Positions 9,176-18,185 of a DNA stretch of 64,000 nt are shown here, piece after piece. Each line of letters opens with the position of its first letter. Positions within the stretch are counted from its first letter, which is position 1. The notes under the pieces are model-generated. The model did not search any database. It was not told where the DNA came from and worked only from the letters and a program-made list of their open reading frames with translations. The DNA is from CAVQBP01 sp963740945 (lineage in GTDB: Bacteria > Bacteroidota > Ignavibacteria > Ignavibacteriales > Ignavibacteriaceae), in contig CAVUGE010000009.1 in NCBI GenBank assembly GCA_963740945.1, forward strand, positions 27,586 to 91,585, read 5' to 3'. The translations under genes and the position numbers were made by a program.

Positions 9176-9286
9176 TTCTTCTGTCATTTCGAAGGAGTCC
9201 TCGACTGAGAAATCTCCTAAAACTGATTAAAATCTGAGATTTCTCCCTACGATCGAAATGACAATTTAGACTTTTTGGACACCCTC
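9176..9286. repeat. Palindromic intergenic element with TGTCATTTCGA kernel
   Basis: TGTCATTTCGA (9182-9192) is mirrored by TCGAAATGACA (9253-9263), with AGAAATCTC and GAGATTTCT forming an inner arm. The right flank (ACTTTTTGGACACCC) is the outer arm of the GGGTG..CCAAAAAGT family. It follows directly on the first Wzi gene and could end its transcript. The rest of the gap to 9674 is AT-rich with no gene that I can see. Confidence 0.75.
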
Positions 9287-9674
9287 TTTACCTCTCTATC
9301 CCCCAAAAGTAATACGTGACTTTAATTTAGCCTTTCTACCCAAAGATTATATCCATCCGTGCATTAAAGAGCCTTTGTAAATATTATTATTCCGGTTTCA
9401 GCATGTATTATAATGTGGAATAGATTCTATAAATGAGACTTCCTATTCTATTGTAAATTGCAATAATATTATTTTATTCTATTTAACAGCTTTTTTTAAT
9501 CTTAAAATAAATCTTAAGCATTGGCTTACTATTTGTAATTTTAAGGAAAACACAAAACTCATTTATTTATTACTTGTTTATAACATTTCCACTTAAATAG
9601 AAGGGTTTTTCATCCACATTAAAACGGGAATTTTCGGATGAAAGTTTTAGTTAAATCTTAATATAGTTAAAACC

Positions 9675-11345
9675 ATGAAGAAATATTTAATATTACTTTC
9701 TGTGGTTTTTATACTTATCCCCATTCAAGCTCAAATAGTATTTGAACCACTATCCAACGATGTTTACTCATATCTGGAAAGATTAAGCCAAAAAGGCATA
9801 TTAGAATTTGATGATCTGGTAAAACCTATACCAAGGAAGTACATATCTGAAAAACTTTTAGAAGCTAAAAGTAAGATTGATAATTTGACTAAGCTTGAAA
9901 AAGATGAACTTGAATTTTATGAAAAAGAATATTGGATAGAGATTGAAAATTTTGATAGGGAAGGGGAAGATACTAATAGTTCAAACAGTCTTGGTAAAGA
10001 TAAGGCTGGAAGATATAGGATGTTTTCTTACAGCGATAAAATATTTAAGCTTGGAGCGAACCCTGTTGCTGGGTATGAGATTTCATATCCCGGATTAGAT
10101 AGAAATATCCATTCGTGGATGGGAATATATGGATATAGCTACTTGGTGAACAGTATTGGAATAAGTTTTGAATATAAAACAAATAATGAACACGGTAACA
10201 GCATTGATATAAAAAAGGATTTTTCACCTGAAACAGGGATAATAATTGAAAACCATGATCATGGAAAAGACATTGATTATAGTGATGTTAGTTCAGTCAT
10301 ATCATATGATTGGGGATGGGGGGATGCAGAAGCTGCAAAAGATTATATGGAATATGGTTATGCAAAAAGCGGCAATATTGTCCTTTCCGATAAAGCTCCT
10401 TCATTTCCATATATCCGTCTTCATCTCAACCCTATTAAGTGGCTTAACTTTTATTATTTTCACGCCTGGCTCTCTTCAGATGTGATAGATTCTCTATCTC
10501 TTATAGAAAATAGGAGAGACATTTATGTAAATAAATATTTAGCATGGCATGCTCTTACTTTTACCCCTCTTCAAGGATTGGATCTCGCAATAGGTGAGTC
10601 GGTAGTTTATAGCTATAAAATGGAGCCGTTATTTTTGATGCCATTTTTGAGCTTTTATTTGGCAGATCAATTCATAAGCAATAGGCATGATAAGCCCGGT
10701 GATGCAAATCCGCAAATTTTCTTGTCTGTAAGTTCAAGAAATCATATTAAAAACACTCATATATATGGGACTTTATTTATTGATGAGTTAACTCTGAAAG
10801 GTATCAACGGCACCCTGTTTGTCGATCCCGGAACTCTTGGAAATTCTTTGGAAGATTCAAGATTAAGGCCTCAAATGGCATGTACCGCAGGTTTATCTGT
10901 TGCTGATATTCCTATTGATAATCTTACTTTAACTACAGAGTATACAAGAATTAATCCTTATGTATACGGTCACCACGATCCTGCACAGACATACACAAGT
11001 TCTTCATATTTAATGGGACACTGGATGGGACATAATGCAGATCTCTTTTATGTTAATCTGAATTACAGATTTATAAGAGGGCTGCAGGCAGATTTGTGGG
11101 GCGAGTATATCAGAAAAGGGAGTTCAGACTACAGTGGACAGTATAAAAGCCCACAGCCGAAATTCTTGTTTGGCTTAATGAATTATTATAAATATTTTGG
11201 CCTTAATTTGAAGTATGAGCTGGTTCATGACTTAAATTTCGAGATGAGGTATAAATTAAGCAATATATCAAATGAACAAACTCCCGGAATTTTTGAAAAT
11301 ACACATATACATGAATTTGCAGTTTCTGCTTATTATGGTTTGTAG
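9675..11345 (+). CDS. Wzi-like capsule assembly outer-membrane barrel, copy 2 (intact)
   Basis: A 556-residue intact member of the Wzi-like family. The signal peptide ends near IPIQAQ and is followed by FEPLSNDVYSYLERLSQKGI. The body alternates polar and aromatic residues in barrel-like strands, and the C-terminus ends in AVSAYYGL. It is the reference for judging copy 1 (one frameshift) and copy 3 at 31397-33035 (several). Copies 1 and 2 share long identical stretches such as YGYAKSG, NRHDKPGDAN and GHHDPAQTYTSSSYLMG, indicating a tandem duplication. Some divergence (for example around the acidic loop GEDTNSSNS) suggests each could fit a different polysaccharide. Confidence 0.88.
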   Translation: MKKYLILLSVVFILIPIQAQIVFEPLSNDVYSYLERLSQKGILEFDDLVKPIPRKYISEKLLEAKSKIDNLTKLEKDELEFYEKEYWIEIENFDREGEDTNSSNSLGKDKAGRYRMFSYSDKIFKLGANPVAGYEISYPGLDRNIHSWMGIYGYSYLVNSIGISFEYKTNNEHGNSIDIKKDFSPETGIIIENHDHGKDIDYSDVSSVISYDWGWGDAEAAKDYMEYGYAKSGNIVLSDKAPSFPYIRLHLNPIKWLNFYYFHAWLSSDVIDSLSLIENRRDIYVNKYLAWHALTFTPLQGLDLAIGESVVYSYKMEPLFLMPFLSFYLADQFISNRHDKPGDANPQIFLSVSSRNHIKNTHIYGTLFIDELTLKGINGTLFVDPGTLGNSLEDSRLRPQMACTAGLSVADIPIDNLTLTTEYTRINPYVYGHHDPAQTYTSSSYLMGHWMGHNADLFYVNLNYRFIRGLQADLWGEYIRKGSSDYSGQYKSPQPKFLFGLMNYYKYFGLNLKYELVHDLNFEMRYKLSNISNEQTPGIFENTHIHEFAVSAYYGL

Positions 11346-11397
11346 ATTTACTTAGCGGCTATAAATGACCATTAAATGACTTAATGACTATAAATCC

Positions 11398-11494
11398 ACT
11401 TTAGTGAACTGATTTTTGAATATATGAATAGAATAAGGGCTTTAGCCGCATAAATTTTTTTTAATTATATGCATATTCGAATTTGGCTAAAGCC
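11398..11494. repeat. GGCTTTAGCC-type repeat, copy A
   Basis: A roughly 97-bp unit beginning CACTTTAGTGAACTGATTTT and containing GGCTTTAGCCGCA with a mirrored TTTGGCTAAAGCC arm. It is a near-identical direct repeat of 11717-11812. Shorter relatives containing GGCTTTAGCC occur near 41910 and 44578. The function is unknown. It may terminate the upstream Wzi transcript. Confidence 0.8.
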
Positions 11495-11516
11495 AATATC
11501 TTCATTATCCTTTTCT

Positions 11517-11657
11517 ATGGGGCCGACTAAAAAGTGTCATTCCAGACCTGTGCTGATGTAAATCAGTATTGACCCGGAATCTAACCTTGTAATTTTGCGC
11601 CGAAAACAGATGCTGAATCAAGTTCAGCATGACAATCTCTACTTTTTGGTCACCCCC
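11517..11657. repeat. Palindromic element with CCAAAAAGT-family outer arms and a different kernel
   Basis: The outer arms GGCCGACTAAAAAGTGTCAT and ACTTTTTGGTCACCCCCC resemble the ends of the 100-bp family at 41.8, 44.35 and 58.8 kb. The interior (GCTGAATCAAGTTCAGCATG, GCTGATGTAAATCAG) is unrelated to theirs. It lies between the two GGCTTTAGCC repeats, so the 640-bp gap before the export gene is largely made of repeats. Confidence 0.7.
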
Positions 11658-11716
11658 CAAGTGATATATAATTCTACTAAAACAAATTTATTCCTGATGA
11701 AAAATCTATTGCAGTT

Positions 11717-11812
11717 CACTTTAGTGAACTGATTTTTGAATATAAGAATAGAATAAAGGCTTTAGCCGCATATAATTTTCTTTTAACTAATATTCAAAAT
11801 GCGGCTAAAGCC
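11717..11812. repeat. GGCTTTAGCC-type repeat, copy B
   Basis: The second copy of the unit at 11398. It keeps CACTTTAGTGAACTGATTTT and the GGCTTTAGCCGCAT / ATGCGGCTAAAGCC inverted pair, which is more perfect here than in copy A. About 170 bp of unremarkable AT-rich DNA separates it from the export gene and probably holds that gene's promoter. Confidence 0.8.
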
Positions 11813-11986
11813 TAATCCTCCCCATTTTTTCTATATCTACCCTCTATACCTCATTTATTTTTGATTTTTTAATTATTTTGGACAACTATGATAAAAATGA
11901 AGAATTAGCGTTATTTGTCTGCTATCGACGTTGAATAGGAATTCCAGAAAGCTTATTTTTTCATTTAATATTTATTAATTTGAAAT

Positions 11987-14422
11987 ATGATTAAATATTT
12001 TTTGATTATTGCTGTTCTTTTCCTTGCTGTACCTTTAAGCAAACTGCATTCCCAGATAGACAATATGACGCAGGAAGAGCTTAAGAAAAAAGCTCAGGAA
12101 ATGGGCTTTTCACTTGAAGATTATTTAAAGCTTCAACAGCAGATGCAAAGTGTACAATCACAGGTACCTCAAAAAACTCCGGAATTATCTAAAGGATTAC
12201 ATGAGAAAGAAAAAACTCCGAACCCTAAAATTGTACCCCCCGTAAACAAACCTCCGGAATCTTACTTTGTTCCGGCATTTAAAGGAAGAATACACGCCGA
12301 TAGCCTTCCTGCTTTTGGATATAATATCTTTTCAACATCACCTACGGCTTTTGAGACTTCTCTAAATGTACCCGTACCTGCTAATTATGTTGTAGGACCG
12401 GGAGATGAAATAATTATTACAATGTGGGGAGAAACCCAACTGGAGAGAACTCTGACGGTCAGCAAAGAAGGGAATATTTATATCCCCGATGTCGGACTGA
12501 TTAATGTTAACGGATTGAGCATTCAGGGTTTAAAGCAAAAACTTTTCAATATCTTATCCAAAACTTATTCCTCCTTGAATGTTTCGGCAAACGGTGAAGC
12601 CAGAACTAATTTAGATGTATCAACCGGAACTTTAAGAACCATAAAAGTTTATGTGCTGGGGGAAGTAACCAAACCCGGCGGTTATACTCTTCCTTCCCTT
12701 TCAACTTCTTTTACCGCCCTCTATTATTCAGGCGGACCTACTTTGAACGGTTCATTAAGGAATGTTAAAATCCTGCGCAACGGACAAACTATTTCGGTAA
12801 TAGATTTATATGACTACCTGACAAAGGGAGATAAATCTACTGATGTTAGGCTTGAGGATGGAGATATTATTTTCATTCCCCCCGTAGGTAAAAGAGTTGC
12901 GCTTGCCGGACAGGTTTTCCGTCCGGCTGTCTATGAGTTAAAACAGGGGGATATGCTGAAAGACCTTATTGCATATGCTGGAGGATTAGACTTTAACGCT
13001 TATTTCGGTAGGGTTCATATTGAAAGGGTTATTCCATTTGATCAAAGGAACGAATTTACTAATAATATAATGGATATCGACCTTAATTTTCCTACAGTAA
13101 ATGATTTAAGAAATAGTAATTATGTCCTTGAGGACGGGGACGTAGTAAATATTTTGAGGATTAATAATAAACCTGAAAATAGAGTCACTATCAAAGGGAG
13201 CGTAAGAAAACCGGGTGTTTATGAATTATCATCCAATATTATGACTGTTCGTGATTTAATCTATAAAGCAGACAGTTTATCTCCCGATGCTTTTAAAGAG
13301 AAAGCGATCCTTACAAGAACTCTTCCTAATGAAAAACAGGAGGTTATTAATTTTAACCTCAATAATGCACTTAGCGGAGAAGCTTCGGACAACCTCGTGC
13401 TCAAGAATAGGGATGTCGTAGAAATTTTTAGTATTGAAAGATTTTACCCTTCGAGAACAGTTACAATTGCCGGTGCGGTAAAATATCCCGGCAACTATAA
13501 AAGATATCAGAATATGACACTTACCGATCTAATTATTTTAGCAGGCGGCTTAAGTGATTCCGCTACTACTAAGGATATTGAAATTACAAGAATGGATACT
13601 ACAAAACCAACTATTTTTGCAGATAAATTTATCCTTTCATTACCGGAAAATTACTGGGATAATCAAATTAGTAAAAGTTTTTTCCTTGCAGATTATGATC
13701 GTGTATTAATTAAACGTGATCCTACAAAAGTATTTAATCAAACGGTATCAGTTTCAGGCGAAGTTAAATTTCCCGGTTCTTATACTCTTCTTTATGAAGG
13801 AGAAAAAATTTATGACCTCGTAAAAAGAGCCGGAAAGTTTAAATCAACTGCTTATACAGAAGGAATGTATCTTTACCGGAAGAATACTGTTTTTACTAAT
13901 ACCCAAAAAATTATAATACCCGATACGGTAAAAAGTAAAATAAAAGATATACCTATTTACGATAGAGATGCTTTTAATAAAGAATATTCGAGCAGGATAC
14001 CTATTTTATGGGATGATATTCTAGAGGATACAAGTTCTATTTATAATATACCTTTAGAGCCCGGAGATTCTCTAATAGTTCCTAAAAATCCCAATGTCGT
14101 TTACGTGCTCGGTGAAGTAGGTATTCCATCATCAGTCCCCTATAAAGATGGAGCCGGTTTAAATTATTATATTGAACAAGCAGGCGGGTATGTGGAAAAG
14201 TCGAGTAAAGGTTATGAAATAGTTATATTACCAAACGGGAAAAAATGGCAGCCCTCTTCCTGGTTTTTTATTTCTAATCCCGATATTCTTTCCGGTTCTA
14301 CAATTCTAGTACCTACATTGTTAGAATCTGAATCCAGGTTCTGGCCTATTGTAAGGGATATGGCTGCAGTGGTTACGTCTACTGCAGTATTATTATTGAC
14401 AGTAAATAATTTGACGAAATAA
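11987..14422 (+). CDS. SLBB-domain polysaccharide export outer-membrane protein (Wza-like)
   Basis: An 811-residue secreted protein that would form the outer-membrane or periplasmic channel for capsule or exopolysaccharide export. A signal peptide (to about residue 23) precedes a short helical, Gln-rich segment. A polysaccharide-export domain follows at about 130-210 (VPANYVVGPGDEIIITMWGE, then the VGLINVNGLSIQGLKQKL strand-helix). The rest is a string of about six SLBB repeats, each beginning with a V.GEV..PG.Y-like strand (for example VYVLGEVTKPGGYTLPSL, VTIAGAVKYPGNYKR, VYVLGEVGIPSS). A hydrophobic C-terminus (about 790-810) may be the membrane-crossing helix. It is longer than E. coli Wza because of the extra SLBB repeats, as is usual in this group. 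It lies 8 bp before wzz. Confidence 0.92.
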   Translation: MIKYFLIIAVLFLAVPLSKLHSQIDNMTQEELKKKAQEMGFSLEDYLKLQQQMQSVQSQVPQKTPELSKGLHEKEKTPNPKIVPPVNKPPESYFVPAFKGRIHADSLPAFGYNIFSTSPTAFETSLNVPVPANYVVGPGDEIIITMWGETQLERTLTVSKEGNIYIPDVGLINVNGLSIQGLKQKLFNILSKTYSSLNVSANGEARTNLDVSTGTLRTIKVYVLGEVTKPGGYTLPSLSTSFTALYYSGGPTLNGSLRNVKILRNGQTISVIDLYDYLTKGDKSTDVRLEDGDIIFIPPVGKRVALAGQVFRPAVYELKQGDMLKDLIAYAGGLDFNAYFGRVHIERVIPFDQRNEFTNNIMDIDLNFPTVNDLRNSNYVLEDGDVVNILRINNKPENRVTIKGSVRKPGVYELSSNIMTVRDLIYKADSLSPDAFKEKAILTRTLPNEKQEVINFNLNNALSGEASDNLVLKNRDVVEIFSIERFYPSRTVTIAGAVKYPGNYKRYQNMTLTDLIILAGGLSDSATTKDIEITRMDTTKPTIFADKFILSLPENYWDNQISKSFFLADYDRVLIKRDPTKVFNQTVSVSGEVKFPGSYTLLYEGEKIYDLVKRAGKFKSTAYTEGMYLYRKNTVFTNTQKIIIPDTVKSKIKDIPIYDRDAFNKEYSSRIPILWDDILEDTSSIYNIPLEPGDSLIVPKNPNVVYVLGEVGIPSSVPYKDGAGLNYYIEQAGGYVEKSSKGYEIVILPNGKKWQPSSWFFISNPDILSGSTILVPTLLESESRFWPIVRDMAAVVTSTAVLLLTVNNLTK

Positions 14423-14430
14423 TCTTTAAA

Positions 14431-14970
14431 ATGCCGGATCAGATAAACATTCCTAAAAAGCCAAAGCTCTCTGCGGAGGAAGAATTTCGTAAAACAGTTA
14501 CTGCAGCCAGACCCTATTTTAAAAAGTTAAAAGAGAATAAATGGAAATTTATCTGGATAAATCTATCTATTGCTGTTCTAACCTTAATAATTTTATTCTT
14601 TGTTGTATCCCTATACTATGAAAGCACCGTAACTATATTGCCTGAATATGGGAATAAAAATACTGGTCTTGGTCAAATAAGCGACCTTGCAGCCATTGCG
14701 GGTGTTAAAGTCGGTGAGGGCGCTCCGACTGAAATATACCAGGTTCTTGTTACAAGTGAATCGGTATTGGAGCCGGTTATTTATAAGAAATATTTAACTA
14801 ATGAATATAAAGACTCTGTTAACCTGATACAATATTTTGATATTGAACCTGATAACAGTCTTCCTCCTAAACTGCGGCAGAGGAAAATGTTTCTTAAAAC
14901 CTATGATAAGTTATCTAAAAACCATCTTTCTACTGATCTTAGACAGGATAACAAAAGTTCTGGATATTAA
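14431..14970 (+). CDS. Wzz-type chain-length determinant, N-terminal part (frameshifted)
   Basis: N-terminal portion of an inner-membrane polysaccharide co-polymerase that sets chain length together with Wzy. After a basic cytoplasmic start, a transmembrane helix (about residues 42-65, LSIAVLTLIILFFVVSLYYE) leads into the periplasmic Wzz domain (STVTILPEYGNK...). The frame runs off after NHLSTDL into a stop at 14970. The continuation is in another frame from about 14940 (LDRITKVLDIKVTMPESDL), so one extra base lies between roughly 14925 and 14955. It directly follows the SLBB export gene, the classic wza-wzz pairing. Confidence 0.85.
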   Translation: MPDQINIPKKPKLSAEEEFRKTVTAARPYFKKLKENKWKFIWINLSIAVLTLIILFFVVSLYYESTVTILPEYGNKNTGLGQISDLAAIAGVKVGEGAPTEIYQVLVTSESVLEPVIYKKYLTNEYKDSVNLIQYFDIEPDNSLPPKLRQRKMFLKTYDKLSKNHLSTDLRQDNKSSGY

Positions 14971-15472
14971 AGTTACAATGCCTGAATCTGATCTGTCTGC
15001 CCTGGTAGCAAATAATATTGTCGAATCTCTCGATTTTTATATTAGAACCAAAAGAAAATCTTACGCTTCAGAACAAAGATTTTATATTCAAAAAAGACTT
15101 GCACAGATAGGAGATTCATTATCTGCTGCTGAAAATAAGCTGAAAAACTTCAGAGAGGAAAACCGGCTGGTTGCCTCTCCGGCATTGATGCTCGAACAAG
15201 GCAGGCTCTTAAGAAATGTTGACATCCTGCAGACCGTCTTTATTGAATTAAACAAGCAGCTGGAAATTGCTAAAATAGATGAAATAAAAGAAACCCCTGT
15301 CTTAAATGTTAAAGAGCTCGCTAAAGATCCTATAATTAAAGCTGGACCTAAGAGAGGAATAATTTTTGTGATAATAATGTTTACATCTATTCTCTTAAGC
15401 TCTCTATATTTCATGTTCCGGAATGAAATCAAAAAATATTACGGAATTATGAAAGGAAATGATGCAAATTAA
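14942..15472 (+). CDS. Wzz-type chain-length determinant, C-terminal part (frameshifted)
   Basis: The continuation of the wzz gene in the plus-one frame. It contains the long periplasmic helix (QKRLAQIGDSLSAAENKLKN), the typical LMLEQGRLLRNVDILQTVF segment and the second transmembrane helix near the end (IIFVIIMFTSILLSSLYFMF). The cytoplasmic tail is short and carries no tyrosine-kinase domain, so this is a Wzz/GumC-type co-polymerase without a BY-kinase. The frame is open further upstream (to 14837), but only the part from about 14940 resembles the family. The two halves together give a protein of about 345 residues, normal for the family. Confidence 0.82.
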   Translation, partial: DRITKVLDIKVTMPESDLSALVANNIVESLDFYIRTKRKSYASEQRFYIQKRLAQIGDSLSAAENKLKNFREENRLVASPALMLEQGRLLRNVDILQTVFIELNKQLEIAKIDEIKETPVLNVKELAKDPIIKAGPKRGIIFVIIMFTSILLSSLYFMFRNEIKKYYGIMKGNDAN

Positions 15473-15598
15473 AAGGTTGTCTAAAAACTATTTTTTTCTG
15501 TCATTCTGAAGGAGTCCTCGACTGAAGAATCTCATTATGCAAAATATGAGATTCTTCGTTGACACTCAGAATGACAATATTACTTTTAGTTCACCCTC
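15473..15598. repeat. Palindromic intergenic element with TGTCATTCTGA kernel
   Basis: CTGTCATTCTGA at about 15498 is mirrored by CAGAATGACA near 15567-15576. AAGAATCTCAT and ATGAGATTCTT form the inner arm. The outer arms (GGTTGTCTAAAAACT and ACTTTTAGTTCACCC) are diverged forms of the GGGTG..CCAAAAAGT arms. It sits exactly between the stop of wzz and the start of wzx and could act as a terminator or processing hairpin. A fragment of the same kernel lies near 56554. Confidence 0.75.
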
Positions 15599-15614
15599 AT
15601 ATATCCTGTAATGT

Positions 15615-16415
15615 ATGTCCGGTAAAAAAATTCTATTAACAAATCTTTTCTCCTTAAGCGGTATACAGGTAATAAATTATATCGTACCTCTTCTGGTTGT
15701 ACCTTACATAGTTAGAATAATCGGACCGGAATTATACGGATCTATAAACTTTGCCCTGGCTTTTATAATATATTTTGCATTAATTATAAATTACGGCTTT
15801 GATTTAAGTGCGACCAGGGAAATCTCCATTAATAGAGATGATAAAGAGAAATTATCAGAAACATTTTCATCTGTTATAATAATTAAACTCCTTCTTTTTT
15901 TAATTACCCTATTAATTTTTTTACCCATGGTTTTCTTTATCCCGAAATTTAATCATGATAAAGAACTATTCATTTTTACATATATAATGCTTATAGGGAA
16001 TATTTTTCTCCCTGTCTGGCTGTTCCAAGGATTGGAAAAACTGGCTCGTCTCTCCTTTTTTAATTTCATAATCAAATTATCCTATGGAGTGGCAATTTTT
16101 TTATTTATTAGAGAAAAAAATGATTATCTATTAATTCCGCTAATCCTTTCACTTTCACAAATAATAATCGGGGGTGCCGCCTTTATTTATGTCATAAAAG
16201 TATTTAAGATTACTTTTTTACTGCCCGGTATAAAAGAGATAAAAAAAGCAGTTGTAGAAGGATGGAACTTATTTTTATCCTCAGTTTCCATTAATTTATA
16301 CACAACAAGTAATGTTGTAATTCTGGGTTTATTTGCTTCCAATCTAAATGTAGGATATTTTACTGCATCCGGTAAAGTTATAAGCGTTATCCAGGCTTGC
16401 TGCTCGGACCCTTAA
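15615..16415 (+). CDS. Wzx-type oligosaccharide flippase, N-terminal part (frameshifted)
   Basis: N-terminal 260 residues of a MOP-superfamily flippase that would move undecaprenyl-linked repeat units across the inner membrane. The opening LLTNLFSLSGIQVINYIVPL and the helix motif PYIVRIIGPELYGSINFALA are characteristic, and about eight hydrophobic helices are visible. The frame breaks at VISVIQ|ACCSDP-stop. Adding one base near 16395 restores VIQ-x-LLLGPLNQAFFPRIS, continuous with 16397-16900. The gene opens with the same protein motif as a short remnant at 18186, which suggests a past duplication or exchange of this gene. Confidence 0.85.
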   Translation: MSGKKILLTNLFSLSGIQVINYIVPLLVVPYIVRIIGPELYGSINFALAFIIYFALIINYGFDLSATREISINRDDKEKLSETFSSVIIIKLLLFLITLLIFLPMVFFIPKFNHDKELFIFTYIMLIGNIFLPVWLFQGLEKLARLSFFNFIIKLSYGVAIFLFIREKNDYLLIPLILSLSQIIIGGAAFIYVIKVFKITFLLPGIKEIKKAVVEGWNLFLSSVSINLYTTSNVVILGLFASNLNVGYFTASGKVISVIQACCSDP

Positions 16416-16900
16416 ACCAGGCATTCTTTCCGAGAATAAGCAGTGTTATCAATAAATCAAGGAACGAAGGGATTGTTTTACTCAAAAAATTAACTTTTAT
16501 TGTAGTAATAATTATGTTTATTGCTTCTTCTTTAATATTTATCTTTTCGGATTTAATAATACAGACTATCTTCGGAAATAAATTTGCCGATGCATCAGTC
16601 TGCCTAAGGATAATGGCATTTCTTCCTTTAATAATAGGACTAAGCAATGTTTTTGGTATCCAGGGATTAATAAACTTGAAAATGGATAAACAATTTTTAG
16701 TTTTAACTTTTTTAGGAGCTGTAACCAGCGTAATATTAAATTTATTTTTAGTGCCTGTATATTCCGAAAACGGTACCGCGATATCATGGTTGATTACTGA
16801 AATTTTTATTACAGCATCTTTCTATATTATTTTATTTAGAAATAAGATCAATTTATTAGATTGGAAAGATATAAAATTCAATACTAGGTTTTTAAAATAG
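16397..16900 (+). CDS. Wzx-type oligosaccharide flippase, C-terminal part (frameshifted)
   Basis: The last third of the flippase in a second frame. It has the conserved LLGPLNQAFFPRISSVINKS segment at the start of the second transporter half, then further helices (LTFIVVIIMFIASSLIFIFS, FLPLIIGLSNVFGIQGLINL, FLGAVTSVILNLFLVPVYSE). The combined product of about 430 residues is a normal length. The final residues FKILK-stop at 16900 look like the natural end. The ATG-like start at 16397 is not a real initiation site. Confidence 0.82.
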   Translation: MLLGPLNQAFFPRISSVINKSRNEGIVLLKKLTFIVVIIMFIASSLIFIFSDLIIQTIFGNKFADASVCLRIMAFLPLIIGLSNVFGIQGLINLKMDKQFLVLTFLGAVTSVILNLFLVPVYSENGTAISWLITEIFITASFYIILFRNKINLLDWKDIKFNTRFLK

Positions 16901-17025
16901 ACTGATTGAAAAATTTAACCCGGAGGAAGACTGAGAAGCCCTAAAATAGATAAGATGAGAAATTGTTCTCTGTTTCCTCTGCGCTTCTCGATGAACTCGT
17001 TGGTAAATAAACTCCCATATTTATT

Positions 17026-18129
17026 ATGTATGACTATCTAATTGTAGGTGCAGGTTATTCCGGTTCTGTTTTTGCCGAAAGGATTGCAAGCCAGCTTAAC
17101 AAGAAGGTTCTCATTATTGACAAGCGAAGTCATATTGCCGGTAACGCTTACGATTTTTATAATGAAGATGGAATATTAATCCATAAATATGGTCCTCATA
17201 TCTTTCATACTAATAGTAAAAAAATATTTGACTATTTATCACAATTTACTGATTGGCGTTTTTATATACATAAGGTTAAGTCATTTGTGAATAAAAAGTT
17301 ATATCCTTTCCCTATAAACCGTGATACTCTAAATTTGCTTTATAACATGAATTTGAAATCTGATGAGGAGGTGAAGGATTATTATAATACCATGAGGGTC
17401 AATATTGAAAGTCCGAAGAACTCGGAGGAAATGGTTTTAAGCCTGGTTGGTGAAGATTTGTTTAATAAGTTTTATAAAGGATATACATTTAAGCAATGGG
17501 GAATTGAAGCTAAGAACCTTGCTTCTAGTGTTACAGCCAGAATCCCGGTTAGAACAAATACAGATGATCGTTATTTTACCGATACCTACCAGGGAATTCC
17601 GAAGGACGGCTATACTAAAATGTTTGAGAGGATGTTAAACAATAAAAACATTAATATTTTGCTAGGTACTGATTTAAATGATATTGTTAATTCTGAAAAA
17701 TTTAATAAGCTAATATATACAGGTGCAATAGATGAATTTTTTAATTATTATTTTGGAAAGTTACCATACCGTTCATTAAGGTTTGAGCATAAAACTTTAA
17801 AAATGGATTACTTCCAGAATGTCTCTATTGTGAATTATCCAAATAATAAAAAATTTACCCGAATAGTTGAATGGAAATATCTTACAGGACAAAAACACTT
17901 ATGGACATCAATTACCAAAGAATTTTCAGTTCAGGCAGAAAATGGAATGGACAAATACTACCCAATCCCTTGTAATGAAAATATGGAAGTTTACAATAAA
18001 TATAAATCGAAAGCAGATAAATTAAAATCAGTTATTTTTTGTGGGAGACTTGCAGATTATAAGTATTATAATATGGATCAAGTTACAGCAAGAGCAATAA
18101 GTTTATTTGAAAAGGAAATTGCTGGTTGA
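17026..18129 (+). CDS. glf: UDP-galactopyranose mutase
   Basis: Interconverts UDP-galactopyranose and UDP-galactofuranose using reduced FAD, supplying galactofuranose for the polysaccharide. The N-terminal Rossmann motif VGAGYSGSVFAERIA, then IIDKRSHIAGNAYDFYNEDG and the substrate-loop motif HKYGPHIFHTNSKKI, are diagnostic. FYKGYTFKQWGIEAKNL, RIPVRTNTDDRYFTDTYQGI and the C-terminal FCGRLADYKYYNMDQVTARA complete the family pattern. At 367 residues it is full length and uninterrupted, unlike its neighbours on both sides. It starts at the ATG at 17026, followed at once by the FAD motif. It implies that the locus makes a Galf-containing glycan, although no GlfT-type transferase is obvious. Confidence 0.95.
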   Translation: MYDYLIVGAGYSGSVFAERIASQLNKKVLIIDKRSHIAGNAYDFYNEDGILIHKYGPHIFHTNSKKIFDYLSQFTDWRFYIHKVKSFVNKKLYPFPINRDTLNLLYNMNLKSDEEVKDYYNTMRVNIESPKNSEEMVLSLVGEDLFNKFYKGYTFKQWGIEAKNLASSVTARIPVRTNTDDRYFTDTYQGIPKDGYTKMFERMLNNKNINILLGTDLNDIVNSEKFNKLIYTGAIDEFFNYYFGKLPYRSLRFEHKTLKMDYFQNVSIVNYPNNKKFTRIVEWKYLTGQKHLWTSITKEFSVQAENGMDKYYPIPCNENMEVYNKYKSKADKLKSVIFCGRLADYKYYNMDQVTARAISLFEKEIAG

Positions 18130-18140
18130 ATTAAAAGGCA

Positions 18141-18171
18141 TGTGCCAGTCACCTCCAAGGTGACTGGCACA
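18141..18171. repeat. REP-like perfect hairpin downstream of glf
   Basis: TGTGCCAGTCACCT pairs with AGGTGACTGGCACA, a 14-bp perfect stem with a CCA loop. It lies 11 bp after the glf stop. It has no T-run, so a REP-type element or transcript-stabilising hairpin is more likely than an intrinsic terminator. It marks the left edge of the frame-broken, highly AT-rich section. Confidence 0.75.
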
Positions 18172-18185
18172 TAATCCACAATATT

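Noticed and set aside
15088..15432. A 114-codon minus-strand frame over wzz
   Set aside because: It is a shadow of the wzz coding frame, with no ribosome-binding site or recognisable domain.
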